From Deltaproteobacteria bacterium (GTDB taxonomy: Bacteria > Desulfobacterota > Binatia > UBA9968 > JAJDTQ01): DNA of 50,792 nt. The stretch lies in NCBI GenBank assembly GCA_026712905.1, contig JAPOPM010000047.1, positions 1-50,792 of the forward strand, in the 5' to 3' direction. Each line of letters opens with the position of its first letter. Positions within the stretch are counted from its first letter, which is position 1. Both the position numbers and the translations under genes were made by a program. A model generated the notes under the pieces. That model saw nothing but the letters and a program-made list of their open reading frames with translations. It was not told where the DNA came from and did no database searches. This document shows, in pieces, positions 7,756-16,415 of this stretch.

Positions 7756-8931
7756 TCACTCCCGCCCCAGCGTCTCCCTTGCCACGAACGCCAGCCCGGC
7801 GGCGGCGCCCAGGAGGATGGGGGCATAGAAGAGGAACGCCCTGCCCGCGCTGAAGGCGTCGGCGAGCCAGCCGCCCACCAGCGGACCCATGACGGCGCCG
7901 GACTCGCCCACGGTGCGGCGCAGGCCCTGGAGCCTGCCCCGGGCGCTCTCGGGAATGACGTCGTAGGTGGACACCGACAGCGCCCCCAGGGACATGCCCT
8001 GGGCGAGGCCGATGAGCACCATGATGGCCACCAGTTGTGGCAGGGTCGCGGCGAAGGGCAAGGCCAGGAACGCGATACCCGGGAGCGCGGTGCTGGGGAC
8101 GCTGGCGTACTTGCGGCCCACGCGGTCGGTGATGAACCCGGCGGGCAGGATCATGAGCAGAACGAACAGGCCAGAGACGCCGAAGAGGCTCCCGACTTGC
8201 GCGGCGGAGAAGCCCAGCTCCACGCCGGCGAAGAGCGGCAGCATGCCTTGCAGGGTGGTGCGGTACATCTGCATGCTGAAAGTGGCGATCACCAGCACGA
8301 CGAAGGTGGCGCGCAGATGCGGCAGCACGTCCGACACCTTTCCCCACCAGGCGATCTTGCCGACCCTGCCGCGAACCGTGTCGCGGCGCGCCAGGAGCGC
8401 GGTCACGAGCACGAGCGCGGCGGCGCCCGCGTACGACAGGAAGACCGCGCGGAAACCCACCCACTGGGCGACGATGCCGCCCAGCACCGGGCCGATGGCG
8501 GTGCCCGCGGACTTGACCCCCATGAAGCCGCTCAGGAGCCGTCCGCGCTGGCGCTGCTCCACCATCTCGACGCCGGACACCTCCCGCGCCATGCTCCACA
8601 CGCTGTCGCCCACGCCGGCGAGGAACTGCCCGAGGAAGAGCAGCACGAACCAGGGCGTGACCGCGGTGGTGAAGGCGCCGCACAGCACCAGGGCGCTTCC
8701 CGCCAGCATGGCGGCCTTGGCGCCGTAGCGGTCGATGAGCAGGCCCGCGGGAATGAGCACGACGGTGCGTCCCAGGGCGTGGGCGGTGACCACTTGCACG
8801 GCCAGGCCGGCCGACACGCCGAAGGAGGCCGCCAGCAGCGGAATGGTCGGGAACACCATGCCGTGCCCCAGGCTCATGAGCAGGACCGTACTGTACAGGA
8901 GAGCCAGACTGCCGGGCCGTGCGCCCGTCAT
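7756..8931 (-). CDS. MFS transporter
   Basis: A 391-residue, very hydrophobic protein with about twelve membrane segments in two six-helix halves. Recognisable MFS features are the start SLALLYSTVLLMSLGHGMVF, the loop 2-3 motif region PAGLLIDRYGAKAAMLAG, and the repeat-like PAGFITDRVGRKYASV at the start of the second half, both versions of the G-x-x-x-D-R-x-G-R motif. It acts in the inner membrane as a secondary transporter, probably an exporter given the drug/H+ antiporter-like signature, but the substrate is unknown. It starts 28 bases after the stop of the methyltransferase gene and is probably cotranscribed with it. Confidence 0.9.
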   Translation of the reverse strand: MTGARPGSLALLYSTVLLMSLGHGMVFPTIPLLAASFGVSAGLAVQVVTAHALGRTVVLIPAGLLIDRYGAKAAMLAGSALVLCGAFTTAVTPWFVLLFLGQFLAGVGDSVWSMAREVSGVEMVEQRQRGRLLSGFMGVKSAGTAIGPVLGGIVAQWVGFRAVFLSYAGAAALVLVTALLARRDTVRGRVGKIAWWGKVSDVLPHLRATFVVLVIATFSMQMYRTTLQGMLPLFAGVELGFSAAQVGSLFGVSGLFVLLMILPAGFITDRVGRKYASVPSTALPGIAFLALPFAATLPQLVAIMVLIGLAQGMSLGALSVSTYDVIPESARGRLQGLRRTVGESGAVMGPLVGGWLADAFSAGRAFLFYAPILLGAAAGLAFVARETLGRE

Positions 8932-8959
8932 CGGAAGAGAACCTCGGGGCCGGCGAGGA

Positions 8960-9556
8960 TCAGGGTTTGGCCCCCCCGTAAAGGGAGAGGCCGGAGCTTT
9001 TCTGGTGACACGTCACGTCCTGGAAGCCGGCGCTCCGGAACCACGCGACCTGGTCCTCCATCGTGGCCGAGCCGCGATCGAGGTTGAAGAAGCGCCCGCC
9101 CGAGCGCAGGCGCCCGAAGATCTCCTCGTAGATGTCCTTGATGACGTCCCCCACGCGGACGTTGTGGATGGCGTTGCACGACACCACCAGGTCGAACTCG
9201 CCCTCGGCCACGCGGCTCCAGTCCTTCTTGCTGAAGTCGGAGACGACGTACTCGAACCGCCCTTCGAGCTCCTTCATGCGCTGGCCGCCCAGGTCCGCCA
9301 TGGCCGCGGAGCCGTCATGGCACACCGCCGTAGCGCCGGGGAAAGTCTCCAGGAGATACTTGCTGAGGGCGCCGTAGCCGCACCCCACGTCCATGAACCG
9401 AAACGCCGCGTCGCCGTCGAACGGCACCAGCTCGGCCATGAGCGCGAACTGCCGCGCCCGCAGAGTCTCGTTGCGCCGCTGGCGCTGAGCCCAATCCTCG
9501 ACGTATTCTGGAGAGTTCCAATCGTGTTGCCGCAACGGATCGGTGATCTGTGCCAT
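8960..9556 (-). CDS. Class I SAM-dependent methyltransferase
   Basis: The 198-residue product shows the Rossmann-type SAM-binding motif I FMDVGCGYGALSKYL at about residue 56, an acidic post-motif AVCHDGSAAM, motif II-like FDLVVSCNAIHNV and a late GGRFFNLDRGSA strand. This is a complete small methyltransferase without extra domains. It probably methylates a small molecule; the substrate cannot be deduced. It is followed by the MFS gene after 28 bases, a pairing that fits modification and export of a compound, though this is inference. Divergent from it, starting at 9824, lies the ubiD operon; the 267 bases between hold the strong ubiD promoter and nothing else I can identify. Confidence 0.88.
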   Translation of the reverse strand: MAQITDPLRQHDWNSPEYVEDWAQRQRRNETLRARQFALMAELVPFDGDAAFRFMDVGCGYGALSKYLLETFPGATAVCHDGSAAMADLGGQRMKELEGRFEYVVSDFSKKDWSRVAEGEFDLVVSCNAIHNVRVGDVIKDIYEEIFGRLRSGGRFFNLDRGSATMEDQVAWFRSAGFQDVTCHQKSSGLSLYGGAKP

Positions 9557-9727
9557 GACTTCTTTCGACCTCCTCTGGGATGGCTCGCCGGCTGAACCGT
9601 GTCAGGTGGCGGGGTGGATCGTGAACAGGCGCGGACAGGCTCGATGACCTGTGCCTCGTGCTGGACACGCGCTGGGGTGGAACCCGGCCCTGTATGGACT
9701 TAGACGATAAGTGCGTGGATGTCCAGG

Positions 9728-9757
9728 TTGACAGCCGAAGTGGGCGGTGCCTATAGA
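9728..9757 (+). promoter_or_regulatory. Near-consensus sigma70 promoter of the ubiD operon
   Basis: TTGACA (9728-9733), 18-base spacer, TATAGA (9752-9757). The start is expected near 9764, leaving a 60-base leader before the ubiD ATG. It argues against the longer open frame that begins at 9719. Confidence 0.7.
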
Positions 9758-9823
9758 TTCCACGGAACCCGCGCCATTTCGACGCGACGGCACCGGCCCC
9801 TCAGCCGGCCCGGAGACCGATGC

Positions 9824-11272
9824 ATGACAAGCGCACCCAGGGACGTCGAGGCCGCCCTCAACCTCAGGACCTTCATCGACCGTCTCAAGCAGGCGGGAAA
9901 GCTCAAGGAGGTGCGGGAGGCGCACTGGAACCTGGAGATCGGCGCGCTCACCGAGATCAGCGCGGAAGCGGAAGAGCGCTCCGCGCTCCTGTTCGACTCC
10001 ATTCCGGATTTTCCCCAGGGCTACCGCGTCCTGAGCAACGTCCTGCGCTCGCCCGAGTCCGACGCCCTGGCCCTGGGCATGCCGCCGGACGTGCGCGGCA
10101 TGGAACTGGTGCGGTCCATGAAGGGACGGCTGCAGAACCTCGAGCCCATCCCGCCCGCGGAGATCGGCGAGTCCCCGCTGCTCGAAAACGTCGCCTTCGA
10201 CGGCGACGTCGACGTGCTCAAGTTCCCGACCCCCAAGTGGCACGCGGACGACGGCGGACGCTACATCGGCACGTTCACCGCCACCGTGTGCCGCGATCCC
10301 GATACCGGCTACGTCAACGTCGGCACGTACCGCGTGCAGGTCCACGACGAGAACACGATGGGCGTGTGGATGATTCCCGGAAAGCACGGCGATCTCATCG
10401 CCCGCAAGTACTGGGCGCGGGGCGAGAGTTGCCCGGTGGCCGTCGTATGCGGGCTGCCGCCCGGCATGATGACCGCGAGCGCCGTGGGCATTCCCTGGAA
10501 CATGAGCGAGTACGACTTTCTCGGCGGCCTGCTGGAGACCCCGGTGCCGGTCATCAAGGGGAGCCGGACGGGCCTCCCGGTGCCGGCCTTCGCGGACATC
10601 GTGTTCGAAGGCCACATTCCGCCGCCCGAGCAGGAGACCCACGAGGAGGGACCGTTCGGCGAGTGGCCGGGATACTACGCCTCGGGGTCGCGGCAAGCCC
10701 CGGTGGTGAAGGTGGAGGCCGTCTATCACCGCGACGACCCCATCATCACCGGCGATCCCCCACTGCGGACCTTCCTCAACAGCGAAACCCACAAGTACAT
10801 CCGCTCGGCCAACATCTGGTCGTCCCTGGAACGCGCCGGCATCCCCGAGGTGCAGGGCGTGTGGTTCCCGCGCCAGGGACGGTTCATGGTGACCGTGGCC
10901 ATCAAGCAACGCTACTCGGGCCACGCCAAGCAGGCGGGGTACGGCGTCCTCGCCACGCGCGACGGCGGGCGCGACGTGCGCATGGTCATCGTGGTGGACG
11001 AGGACGTGGACATCACCAACATGGGCGAGGTGCTGTGGGCCATGTCCACGCGTTGGGACCCCCGGAGCGACTCCGAGATCCTCGACGTGGCCGCGAGCAT
11101 CCTGAACCCGAGGCTTTCGCCGGAAGACAAGCAGCGCCGGGAGCTGACCAGCTCCTGCATGGTCGTGGACGCATGCCGGCCCTACAGTTGGAAGGACGCC
11201 TTCCCCAAGATCTCGGCCGTGAGCGCCGAGTACAAGGCCGAGGTCCGGGCAAAATGGGCGGACCGGCTGTGA
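9824..11272 (+). CDS. ubiD: UbiD-family prenyl-FMN-dependent (de)carboxylase
   Basis: The 482-residue protein belongs to the UbiD family, which (de)carboxylates unsaturated or aromatic acids using prenylated FMN made by UbiX. It shows the N-terminal FIDRLKQAGKLKEV, the central VNVGTYRVQVHDENTMGVWM with its conserved Arg, and the hallmark HEEGPFGEWPGYYASG carrying the catalytic acidic residues. Length is normal. The ATG at 9824 is preceded by GGAG at 8 bases and lies downstream of the promoter at 9728; an in-frame extension to 9719 would start upstream of that promoter. It leads an operon with two HDO-type oxidases and two bicupins, so its product is probably an aromatic or unsaturated intermediate oxidised and ring-opened by them. 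The ubiX copy in this window is at 43917-44510. Confidence 0.93.
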   Translation: MTSAPRDVEAALNLRTFIDRLKQAGKLKEVREAHWNLEIGALTEISAEAEERSALLFDSIPDFPQGYRVLSNVLRSPESDALALGMPPDVRGMELVRSMKGRLQNLEPIPPAEIGESPLLENVAFDGDVDVLKFPTPKWHADDGGRYIGTFTATVCRDPDTGYVNVGTYRVQVHDENTMGVWMIPGKHGDLIARKYWARGESCPVAVVCGLPPGMMTASAVGIPWNMSEYDFLGGLLETPVPVIKGSRTGLPVPAFADIVFEGHIPPPEQETHEEGPFGEWPGYYASGSRQAPVVKVEAVYHRDDPIITGDPPLRTFLNSETHKYIRSANIWSSLERAGIPEVQGVWFPRQGRFMVTVAIKQRYSGHAKQAGYGVLATRDGGRDVRMVIVVDEDVDITNMGEVLWAMSTRWDPRSDSEILDVAASILNPRLSPEDKQRRELTSSCMVVDACRPYSWKDAFPKISAVSAEYKAEVRAKWADRL

Positions 11273-11349
11273 CGCAAGGTCACGGTCAACCCCGGTTTCG
11301 CTGGCACCCTCACGCCCGACACGCGCGTCGGAAGGCTTGAGGAGACCGT

Positions 11350-12078
11350 ATGGAAACGCAGACCGCGGCAGGCAACGGCGTGGAGGGTGTCTGGCACGAG
11401 TTGGTGGAGCTGGTGAACGGGCAGTTCGAGACCCCGCCCTTCCGCCGGCTGCTGGGCGTCCGCTTCACCCAGGCCCGCGCCCAGGCCCTGTCCATCCAGA
11501 TGAAGCACTACGTGGCCAACCGGCGGGACTGCTGGGGGTTCGTGGCGGGCGCATCGCCGCTTAGCGTGAAACGGCTGGTCTGGGAGCACGAGGGCGAGGA
11601 GCTCATGGGCGACAAGACCGCGGGCAAGGTCGACCACATCACCCTTGCGGTGCGGGAGGGCAAGATCTTCGGGCTCGACCCGGAGGACTTCGAGCGCGTG
11701 CGCCCGCTGGACGCGGCCACGGCATGCTTCTACGCGTGGATCCATCTGGCCAAGGACCGCCCCTGGCGCGAGGCGGTGGCGGCGTCGGCGGTGCTGGAAA
11801 TGCGCAATTCCGACGAACTGGTGCGCGGCGGATCGCTGTCCTACCGCGTCGGCAAGAACCTGGAACGGGACCTGGGTATTCCGCTGAAGCACCAGATCAA
11901 CAACGCCGAGCACGTGACCGCCGACATCGAGCACGGCCAGCTCCTGCTAGCCGTGGCGCGGGAGCACTGCCATACCCAGGAAGATCAGCAGGCGCTGCTG
12001 CGCGGGGCGCGGGAAAGCCTCGTCATCGACCGCGCCTACCGGGAACAGCTCGTCAACATGATGGAGGCGCTGGACTAG
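11350..12078 (+). CDS. Heme-oxygenase-like di-metal oxidase (TenA/PqqC/CADD fold), copy 1
   Basis: This 242-residue all-helical protein resembles the TenA/PqqC/CADD superfamily, now called heme-oxygenase-like diiron oxidases. The ligand set looks complete: Glu in VWEHEGEEL (about E79-E84), His96 in KVDHITL, Glu150 in SAVLEMR, and the helix-7 signature HVTADIEH (H188-x3-D192-x2-H195), the same H-x3-D-x2-H spacing known from CADD. Members catalyse O2-dependent C-C or C-N cleavage, N-oxygenation or desaturation. GAGGAG lies just before the ATG. It follows ubiD by 77 bases and is itself followed by a clear paralogue. The substrate is unknown; thiaminase TenA is unlikely because TenA's active-site Cys pattern is not evident. 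Confidence 0.82.
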   Translation: METQTAAGNGVEGVWHELVELVNGQFETPPFRRLLGVRFTQARAQALSIQMKHYVANRRDCWGFVAGASPLSVKRLVWEHEGEELMGDKTAGKVDHITLAVREGKIFGLDPEDFERVRPLDAATACFYAWIHLAKDRPWREAVAASAVLEMRNSDELVRGGSLSYRVGKNLERDLGIPLKHQINNAEHVTADIEHGQLLLAVAREHCHTQEDQQALLRGARESLVIDRAYREQLVNMMEALD

Positions 12079-12174
12079 AAGCTCGTTCATTCGGAACGCC
12101 GGGCGGCCTCGCCGGATCGCGTCAAGCAGAGCCTTGACCAGGCTCTCGGGGGCCGCGCCACAGGAGACGGAGAC

Positions 12175-12882
12175 ATGCCCGATATCGCCAAGCTCAAGAG
12201 CACGCTGAACGAGATGTGCAACCGCCAGTACGGGACCGACGAGTTCCAGGACCTGCTGACGCTGCCCTGGACCATGGAGCGGGGACGCTACTACGTCGTG
12301 CAGAACGCCATCTACACGAAGAACCGGCGGGACTGCTGGGCCTACGTCCAGGCCGCGGCGCCGCTCGACGTGAAGTCCCTCGTTTGGCAGCACGAAAGCG
12401 ACGAGCTGATCAACGACCCGCGCTGCGACATGGACCATTACACGCTAACGGTCAAGCAGGGTGAGGTCATCGGCCTGACGCAGGAAGACTTCGACAACGC
12501 GGAGCTCCCGCCCATGGCCCAGGCGGCCTTCATGGCGTGGCACCTCATCGCCATCAAGGGGCCGTGGCTGGCCTCGTTCACCTCCTCCCAGATGCTGGAG
12601 CGGCGCAACAACCCCGAGATCATCACCGACGGCGGCATGTCCTACCGCATCGGCAAGAAGTTCGAGAACGAACTGGGCATCAGCCTCAAACGGATGATCT
12701 CGCTGAACGTCCACTCCACCGCCGACACCGAACACTCGGACATGATGGACGGGGTCTACGACCGGCACGTGCGCACTCAGGAGGACTACGACACGGTGCT
12801 GCGCGCCGCCAAGCAGTGCATGGCCATCGACCGCGCCTACCGCGGCGGCCTGGCCTACGTCATGCAGCGCATCGAGGGTTGA
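12175..12882 (+). CDS. Heme-oxygenase-like di-metal oxidase, copy 2
   Basis: A 235-residue paralogue of the preceding gene: both share NRRDCW, the VW(E/Q)HE segment and a YR(V/I)GK block, and both keep all six putative metal ligands (here E74, H88 in DMDHYTL, E142 in QMLERR, and HSTADTEH giving H180-x3-D184-x2-H187). The sequences are otherwise well diverged, which argues for two distinct roles or an obligate heterodimer rather than a recent duplication. A GGAGACGGAGAC stretch before ATG 12175 supplies the ribosome site. It lies 96 bases downstream of copy 1 and 22 bases before the first bicupin. Reaction type is inferred from fold only. Confidence 0.82.
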   Translation: MPDIAKLKSTLNEMCNRQYGTDEFQDLLTLPWTMERGRYYVVQNAIYTKNRRDCWAYVQAAAPLDVKSLVWQHESDELINDPRCDMDHYTLTVKQGEVIGLTQEDFDNAELPPMAQAAFMAWHLIAIKGPWLASFTSSQMLERRNNPEIITDGGMSYRIGKKFENELGISLKRMISLNVHSTADTEHSDMMDGVYDRHVRTQEDYDTVLRAAKQCMAIDRAYRGGLAYVMQRIEG

Positions 12883-12904
12883 CCGGTTCGCCAAGGAGAC
12901 GACC

Positions 12905-13924
12905 ATGAGCCTCGAAGACCTGAACAAGGATCTGGCCACCAAGCGTTTGGCGGGTTTCTGGGCTTCCAACATCACGGACAACGACGGCGAGGTCCTGGAG
13001 CCGCGCACCACCGTGGTCCCCTACCTGTGGAAGTGGGGCGACATCTACGACGGGCTGCTGCAGGCCGGCGAACTGGTAAGCCTGGAACAGTCGGAGCGGC
13101 GCACCATCCGGCTCCTGAATCCGGGCGTGCCCGGCACCACCGGCGCCACCAACACGGTGCACACCTCCATCCAGCTCGTGAAGCCCGGAGAGATCGCCAA
13201 GGCCCACCGCCATACCCTGACGGCACTGCGCTTCGTCCTCAAAGGCGGCGGCGCCTTCACCACGGTGGAGGGCGAGCGCTTCACCATGCACCCCGGCGAC
13301 CTGATCCTGACGCCGCAGTGGACCTGGCACGACCACTACAACGGCACCGGCGAAAACATCGTGTGGCTCGACGGCCACGACGGCCCGCTGCTCAAGGCCC
13401 TGGAGGTGATGGCGGTGGAGCCCTTCAGCCAGAAACAGCAGCCGGTGGAGGCTATGCCCAACTTCAGCCTGCACCAGTTCGGCTGGGCGCGGCCGCCCGA
13501 GCAGCTTTCGGAGTTCCCCGACCCTCCCTTCCGCTATCCGTGGGAGACGACTTACGAATCGCTGAAGGCGCTGGCGTCGAGCCCGGGCGACGAGTGCGAC
13601 GGTGTGCTGCTGCGCTACGTCAACCCACGCAACGGCGGCTTCACGCTGCGCACCATCGGCTGCGAGATCCAGATGATCCGGCCCGGCGAGGAGACGCGCT
13701 CGCACCGCCACACCAGCACGACCATCTACCACGTGTTCCGCGGCAGCGGCGCCACCATCGTCAACGACCAGCGCATGGAATGGAGCGAGGGCGACTTCTT
13801 CACCGTGCCGCTGTGGTCGTGGCACGCGCACGAGAACGGCAACAAGGACGAAGCCATCCTGTTCTCGGTCAACGACCGTCCGGTGAAGGAGGCCTTCGGG
13901 CTCTACCGGGAAGAGCGCGCGTAG
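12905..13924 (+). CDS. Bicupin dioxygenase, gentisate 1,2-dioxygenase-like
   Basis: The 339-residue protein has two cupin barrels. The first carries AKAHRHTLTALRFVLKGGG with H101 and H103 and the closing QWTWHDHYN (H142/H144), which is very close to the ring-cleaving gentisate/1-hydroxy-2-naphthoate dioxygenase pattern. The second carries RSHRHTSTTIYHVFRG (H267, H269) and LWSWHAHEN (H307/H309). Both metal sites therefore look intact, whereas in many gentisate dioxygenases only one is used. AAGGAG precedes the ATG. By family knowledge it would use Fe(II) and O2 to open a hydroxylated aromatic ring in the cytosol, fitting a ubiD-led aromatic pathway. The exact substrate is not readable. Confidence 0.88.
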   Translation: MSLEDLNKDLATKRLAGFWASNITDNDGEVLEPRTTVVPYLWKWGDIYDGLLQAGELVSLEQSERRTIRLLNPGVPGTTGATNTVHTSIQLVKPGEIAKAHRHTLTALRFVLKGGGAFTTVEGERFTMHPGDLILTPQWTWHDHYNGTGENIVWLDGHDGPLLKALEVMAVEPFSQKQQPVEAMPNFSLHQFGWARPPEQLSEFPDPPFRYPWETTYESLKALASSPGDECDGVLLRYVNPRNGGFTLRTIGCEIQMIRPGEETRSHRHTSTTIYHVFRGSGATIVNDQRMEWSEGDFFTVPLWSWHAHENGNKDEAILFSVNDRPVKEAFGLYREERA

Positions 13925-13959
13925 AGGCAAGTACCGGAACCCAAGGAAGGAGCATTCCC

Positions 13960-15075
13960 ATGAGCAAGGCCGCCACCATCGACACGGCAAACGGGTCGGA
14001 ACGGAACCTCAACGAAGCCTCCGGCTTCGCCCCCATCAGCCCCTACGAGATCTACCAGCAGTGGGAAGGGGTCCCGGTATACAAGGGGTTCATCATCGAC
14101 GACCTGCTGGAGCTGGAGTTGGGCGAGTGGGCACGTACCGGCGGCAAGGGCGCGTTCGTCAATCTCGACGGCGCCGGCGGCACCTGCGACACGGTGATCC
14201 AGGAGATCGCGCCGGGCAAGGAGCTGCGGCCGCAGCGCCACTTGTTCGAGGAAGCGGTGTTCATCCTGTCCGGCCAAGGGGCCACCACGCTGTGGAACGA
14301 GGGCGGCCGCAAGCACACCCTGGAGTGGCAGAAGGGCAGCCTCTTCTCCGTCCCGCTCAACACGTGGTTCCAGCACTTCAACGCCCAGGGAAAGGAACCG
14401 GTGCGGATGATCTCGCTCACCGACGCCACCATGGTCATCAACCGCTACCGGAACCTGGACTACATCTTCAACAACCCGTTCACCTTCGGCGACCGCTACC
14501 AGGGCGACGCCAACGAGTGGGGCCAACCCGGGCGCTACCTCGAAGGCGTCAAGAAGGGCCGGGTGTGGGAGTCCAACTTCATCGCCGACCTGTGGCAGTT
14601 CCAGCCCAAGGACTACAAGGAGCGCGGCGGCGGCAACCGCACCACCCTGTTCGAGTTCGTCGACAACACCATGAGCGCACACCTCTCGGAATTCCCCGTG
14701 GGCAAGTACAAGAAGGCCCACCGGCACGGCGCCGGCGCGCACATCATCATGCTGACCGGCTCCGGCTACTCCTTCCTGTGGGAGGAAGGCGCCCCGCGGA
14801 AACGCGTGGAATGGGGCCGCATGAGCATGTTCGTGCCGCCCATCCAGTGGTGGCACCAGCACTTCAACAACGGCGCCGAGCCCGCGCGCTACCTGGCGCT
14901 CAAGCCCTGGGGCTTCAAGTACAAGGTGGAGGAACTGAAGGACACCGGCGAGGACGTCAAGAAGGGCGGCGCCCAGATCGAGTACGAGGACCAGGACCCG
15001 GCCATCCACCAGGTCTTCATCGAAGAATGCCGCAAAAGCGGCGCCCAGGTGGACATGGCGCAGTTCGGCTTCTGA
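13960..15075 (+). CDS. Bicupin protein with one degenerate metal site
   Basis: A 371-residue two-cupin protein, distantly related to the preceding one. In the first barrel the H-x-H motif reads RPQRHLFEE, so the first His is Gln (Q92) while H94 and the later H139 remain. The second barrel keeps KKAHRHGAGAHIIML (H254, H256) and QWWHQHFNN. The pattern suggests a single catalytic metal site in the C-terminal half. The start at ATG 13960 follows AAGGAAGGAG, 35 bases after the previous stop; the frame is open far upstream but only as the shadow of the first bicupin. It ends the ubiD operon. It may be a dioxygenase, isomerase or binding protein; I cannot tell which. Confidence 0.85.
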   Translation: MSKAATIDTANGSERNLNEASGFAPISPYEIYQQWEGVPVYKGFIIDDLLELELGEWARTGGKGAFVNLDGAGGTCDTVIQEIAPGKELRPQRHLFEEAVFILSGQGATTLWNEGGRKHTLEWQKGSLFSVPLNTWFQHFNAQGKEPVRMISLTDATMVINRYRNLDYIFNNPFTFGDRYQGDANEWGQPGRYLEGVKKGRVWESNFIADLWQFQPKDYKERGGGNRTTLFEFVDNTMSAHLSEFPVGKYKKAHRHGAGAHIIMLTGSGYSFLWEEGAPRKRVEWGRMSMFVPPIQWWHQHFNNGAEPARYLALKPWGFKYKVEELKDTGEDVKKGGAQIEYEDQDPAIHQVFIEECRKSGAQVDMAQFGF

Positions 15076-15110
15076 CGCAGGGTTGACTCAGGCAAAAGCC
15101 ATAGAAACAC

Positions 15111-15214
15111 GTCATTCCCGCGCGACCGACGTGCCAGGGCTCCACTTGGACGGGAAATGGCACCGACGCCCCGTACCGTCATTCCCGCGGACGCGGGAAT
15201 CCAGGGGTGGCGGG
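15111..15214. repeat. Two copies of the GTCATTCCCGC palindrome repeat
   Basis: A partial copy begins at 15111 and a fuller one covers 15178-15214, with CCCGCGGACGCGGGAAT then CCAGGGGTGGCGGGG. The copies sit between convergent genes (15075 and 15232), where their hairpins could end transcription from both sides. Confidence 0.75.
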
Positions 15215-15231
15215 GTTCCGAGGCCGTCTCA

Positions 15232-16407
15232 CTACGCCGGCGTCAGCTCCGGCTCCATGGGATAGGTAGAAAGGATCTCGGCGCCGTCCGCCGTGACTCG
15301 CAGCAGGTGCTCCAGCTTCACCGGGTGGTGGTTGATCTCGAAGGCGATGATCATGTTCTCTTCCAGGGACAGGTTGTACTCCGGCGGATCGAACCCGCGC
15401 AGCCAGGGCGCCTCGTAGATGCACATGCCCACACCGTGAAAGCCGTCCAGGCCGGGGAGCCGCGAAGTGGAGTCCCGGCCGAAGCGCGCGAACAGCTCCG
15501 TGCACGGACCGGGCCGAACGTAAGCCAGTGCCTCCTGGAGCGTCGCGTACGCTTCCGCGTAGCGGTCCTTGTCCGCCTGGGACGGAGTGCCGTGGCAGAA
15601 GGTCCGGGCGAAGTCGCTGTAGTAGCCGCCGGGTCCGGACACGGTGGCGTCGCAGATGACCAGATCGCCCTCGGTCATCACCAGGTCCATGCCCATGGGC
15701 TCGCGATGCGGCCGGATGGCCATTTGTGAGGAATCGAAGATCGAGATGAACTCGCTGCCCGCCTCGAAGCCCTGCTCCAGCAGGTATTCGAGCATCATGC
15801 GGCTGAGCCGCTCTTCCACCACCGGGGGCTTGCGCACGGCCTCCCGCACCAGGTCGTAGCCGCCCTCTTTCGCGCGGCTGGTCCAGCGAATCAGCTCCAC
15901 CTCGTCCGGCGTCTTGACCACGCGCGCCTCGCCCAGGGCCGGCAGGCCGTCCACCACCGTGAAGCCGCTCTCCCGCAAGAGGTCCACCGCGCCGAGACAC
16001 AAGGCGTCGACACCCACCCGTTCTCCGGAAACGCCCATCTGCTTCAACCCGTCCACCGCCAGGTTCACGAAGTCCTGTGTGGCCACCGGCGGCCGCATGC
16101 CGAACATGTAGGCGCCGAAGCCCTGGATCGAGCCTCCCTTCTTGAGGCCGGCGGCACGCTCGCTGCCGAAGAGTCGTTCGTATGTCACGGGCTCGCCGTC
16201 GGCGGGCACGAGCACGAAGCGCTGCACGCCGGTGGCGCGCAGGTTGAGCCACAGCACGGTGTTGGTGGCGTAGCGGATATTGAGCGGGTCGGTGAGCAGC
16301 ATCGCGCTCAGGTCGCGCGCGCGCATGATGCCCTGGAGACGGGTCAGGCGGTCGGTGCGCAGGCGATCGACGTCGACGCCGAAGGGTGAGAGGTCCACGT
16401 GAAACAC
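15232..16407 (-). CDS. M24 family Xaa-Pro peptidase / creatinase-like hydrolase
   Basis: The 391-residue protein has the creatinase/prolidase two-domain layout: an N-terminal creatinase domain (LQGIMRARDLSAMLLTDPLNIRY is its opening) and a C-terminal pita-bread domain. The five metal ligands appear present: Asp in VICDATVSG, Asp in YYSDFARTF, His in DGFHGVGMC, Glu in IIAFEINHH and Glu in VKLEHLLRVT. Such proteins are di-metal Xaa-Pro peptidases, but the fold also serves creatinase and DMSP lyase (DddP). It starts 8 bases after the nitrile-hydratase-like alpha gene, so it is probably translated from the same message. That context favours cleavage of an amide-type small molecule over general peptide turnover; this is inference. 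Confidence 0.88.
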   Translation of the reverse strand: MFHVDLSPFGVDVDRLRTDRLTRLQGIMRARDLSAMLLTDPLNIRYATNTVLWLNLRATGVQRFVLVPADGEPVTYERLFGSERAAGLKKGGSIQGFGAYMFGMRPPVATQDFVNLAVDGLKQMGVSGERVGVDALCLGAVDLLRESGFTVVDGLPALGEARVVKTPDEVELIRWTSRAKEGGYDLVREAVRKPPVVEERLSRMMLEYLLEQGFEAGSEFISIFDSSQMAIRPHREPMGMDLVMTEGDLVICDATVSGPGGYYSDFARTFCHGTPSQADKDRYAEAYATLQEALAYVRPGPCTELFARFGRDSTSRLPGLDGFHGVGMCIYEAPWLRGFDPPEYNLSLEENMIIAFEINHHPVKLEHLLRVTADGAEILSTYPMEPELTPA

Positions 16408-16415
16408 GACGCCCC

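Noticed and set aside
9719-9823. Longer ubiD start at 9719
   Set aside because: It begins upstream of the TTGACA-18-TATAGA promoter, lacks a ribosome site and adds residues outside the family's conserved start.
11350-12882. TenA thiaminase / PqqC assignment for the two oxidases
   Set aside because: No thiamine or PQQ genes are nearby and the ligand pattern matches di-metal HDO enzymes rather than the cofactor-free PqqC or the Cys-dependent TenA.
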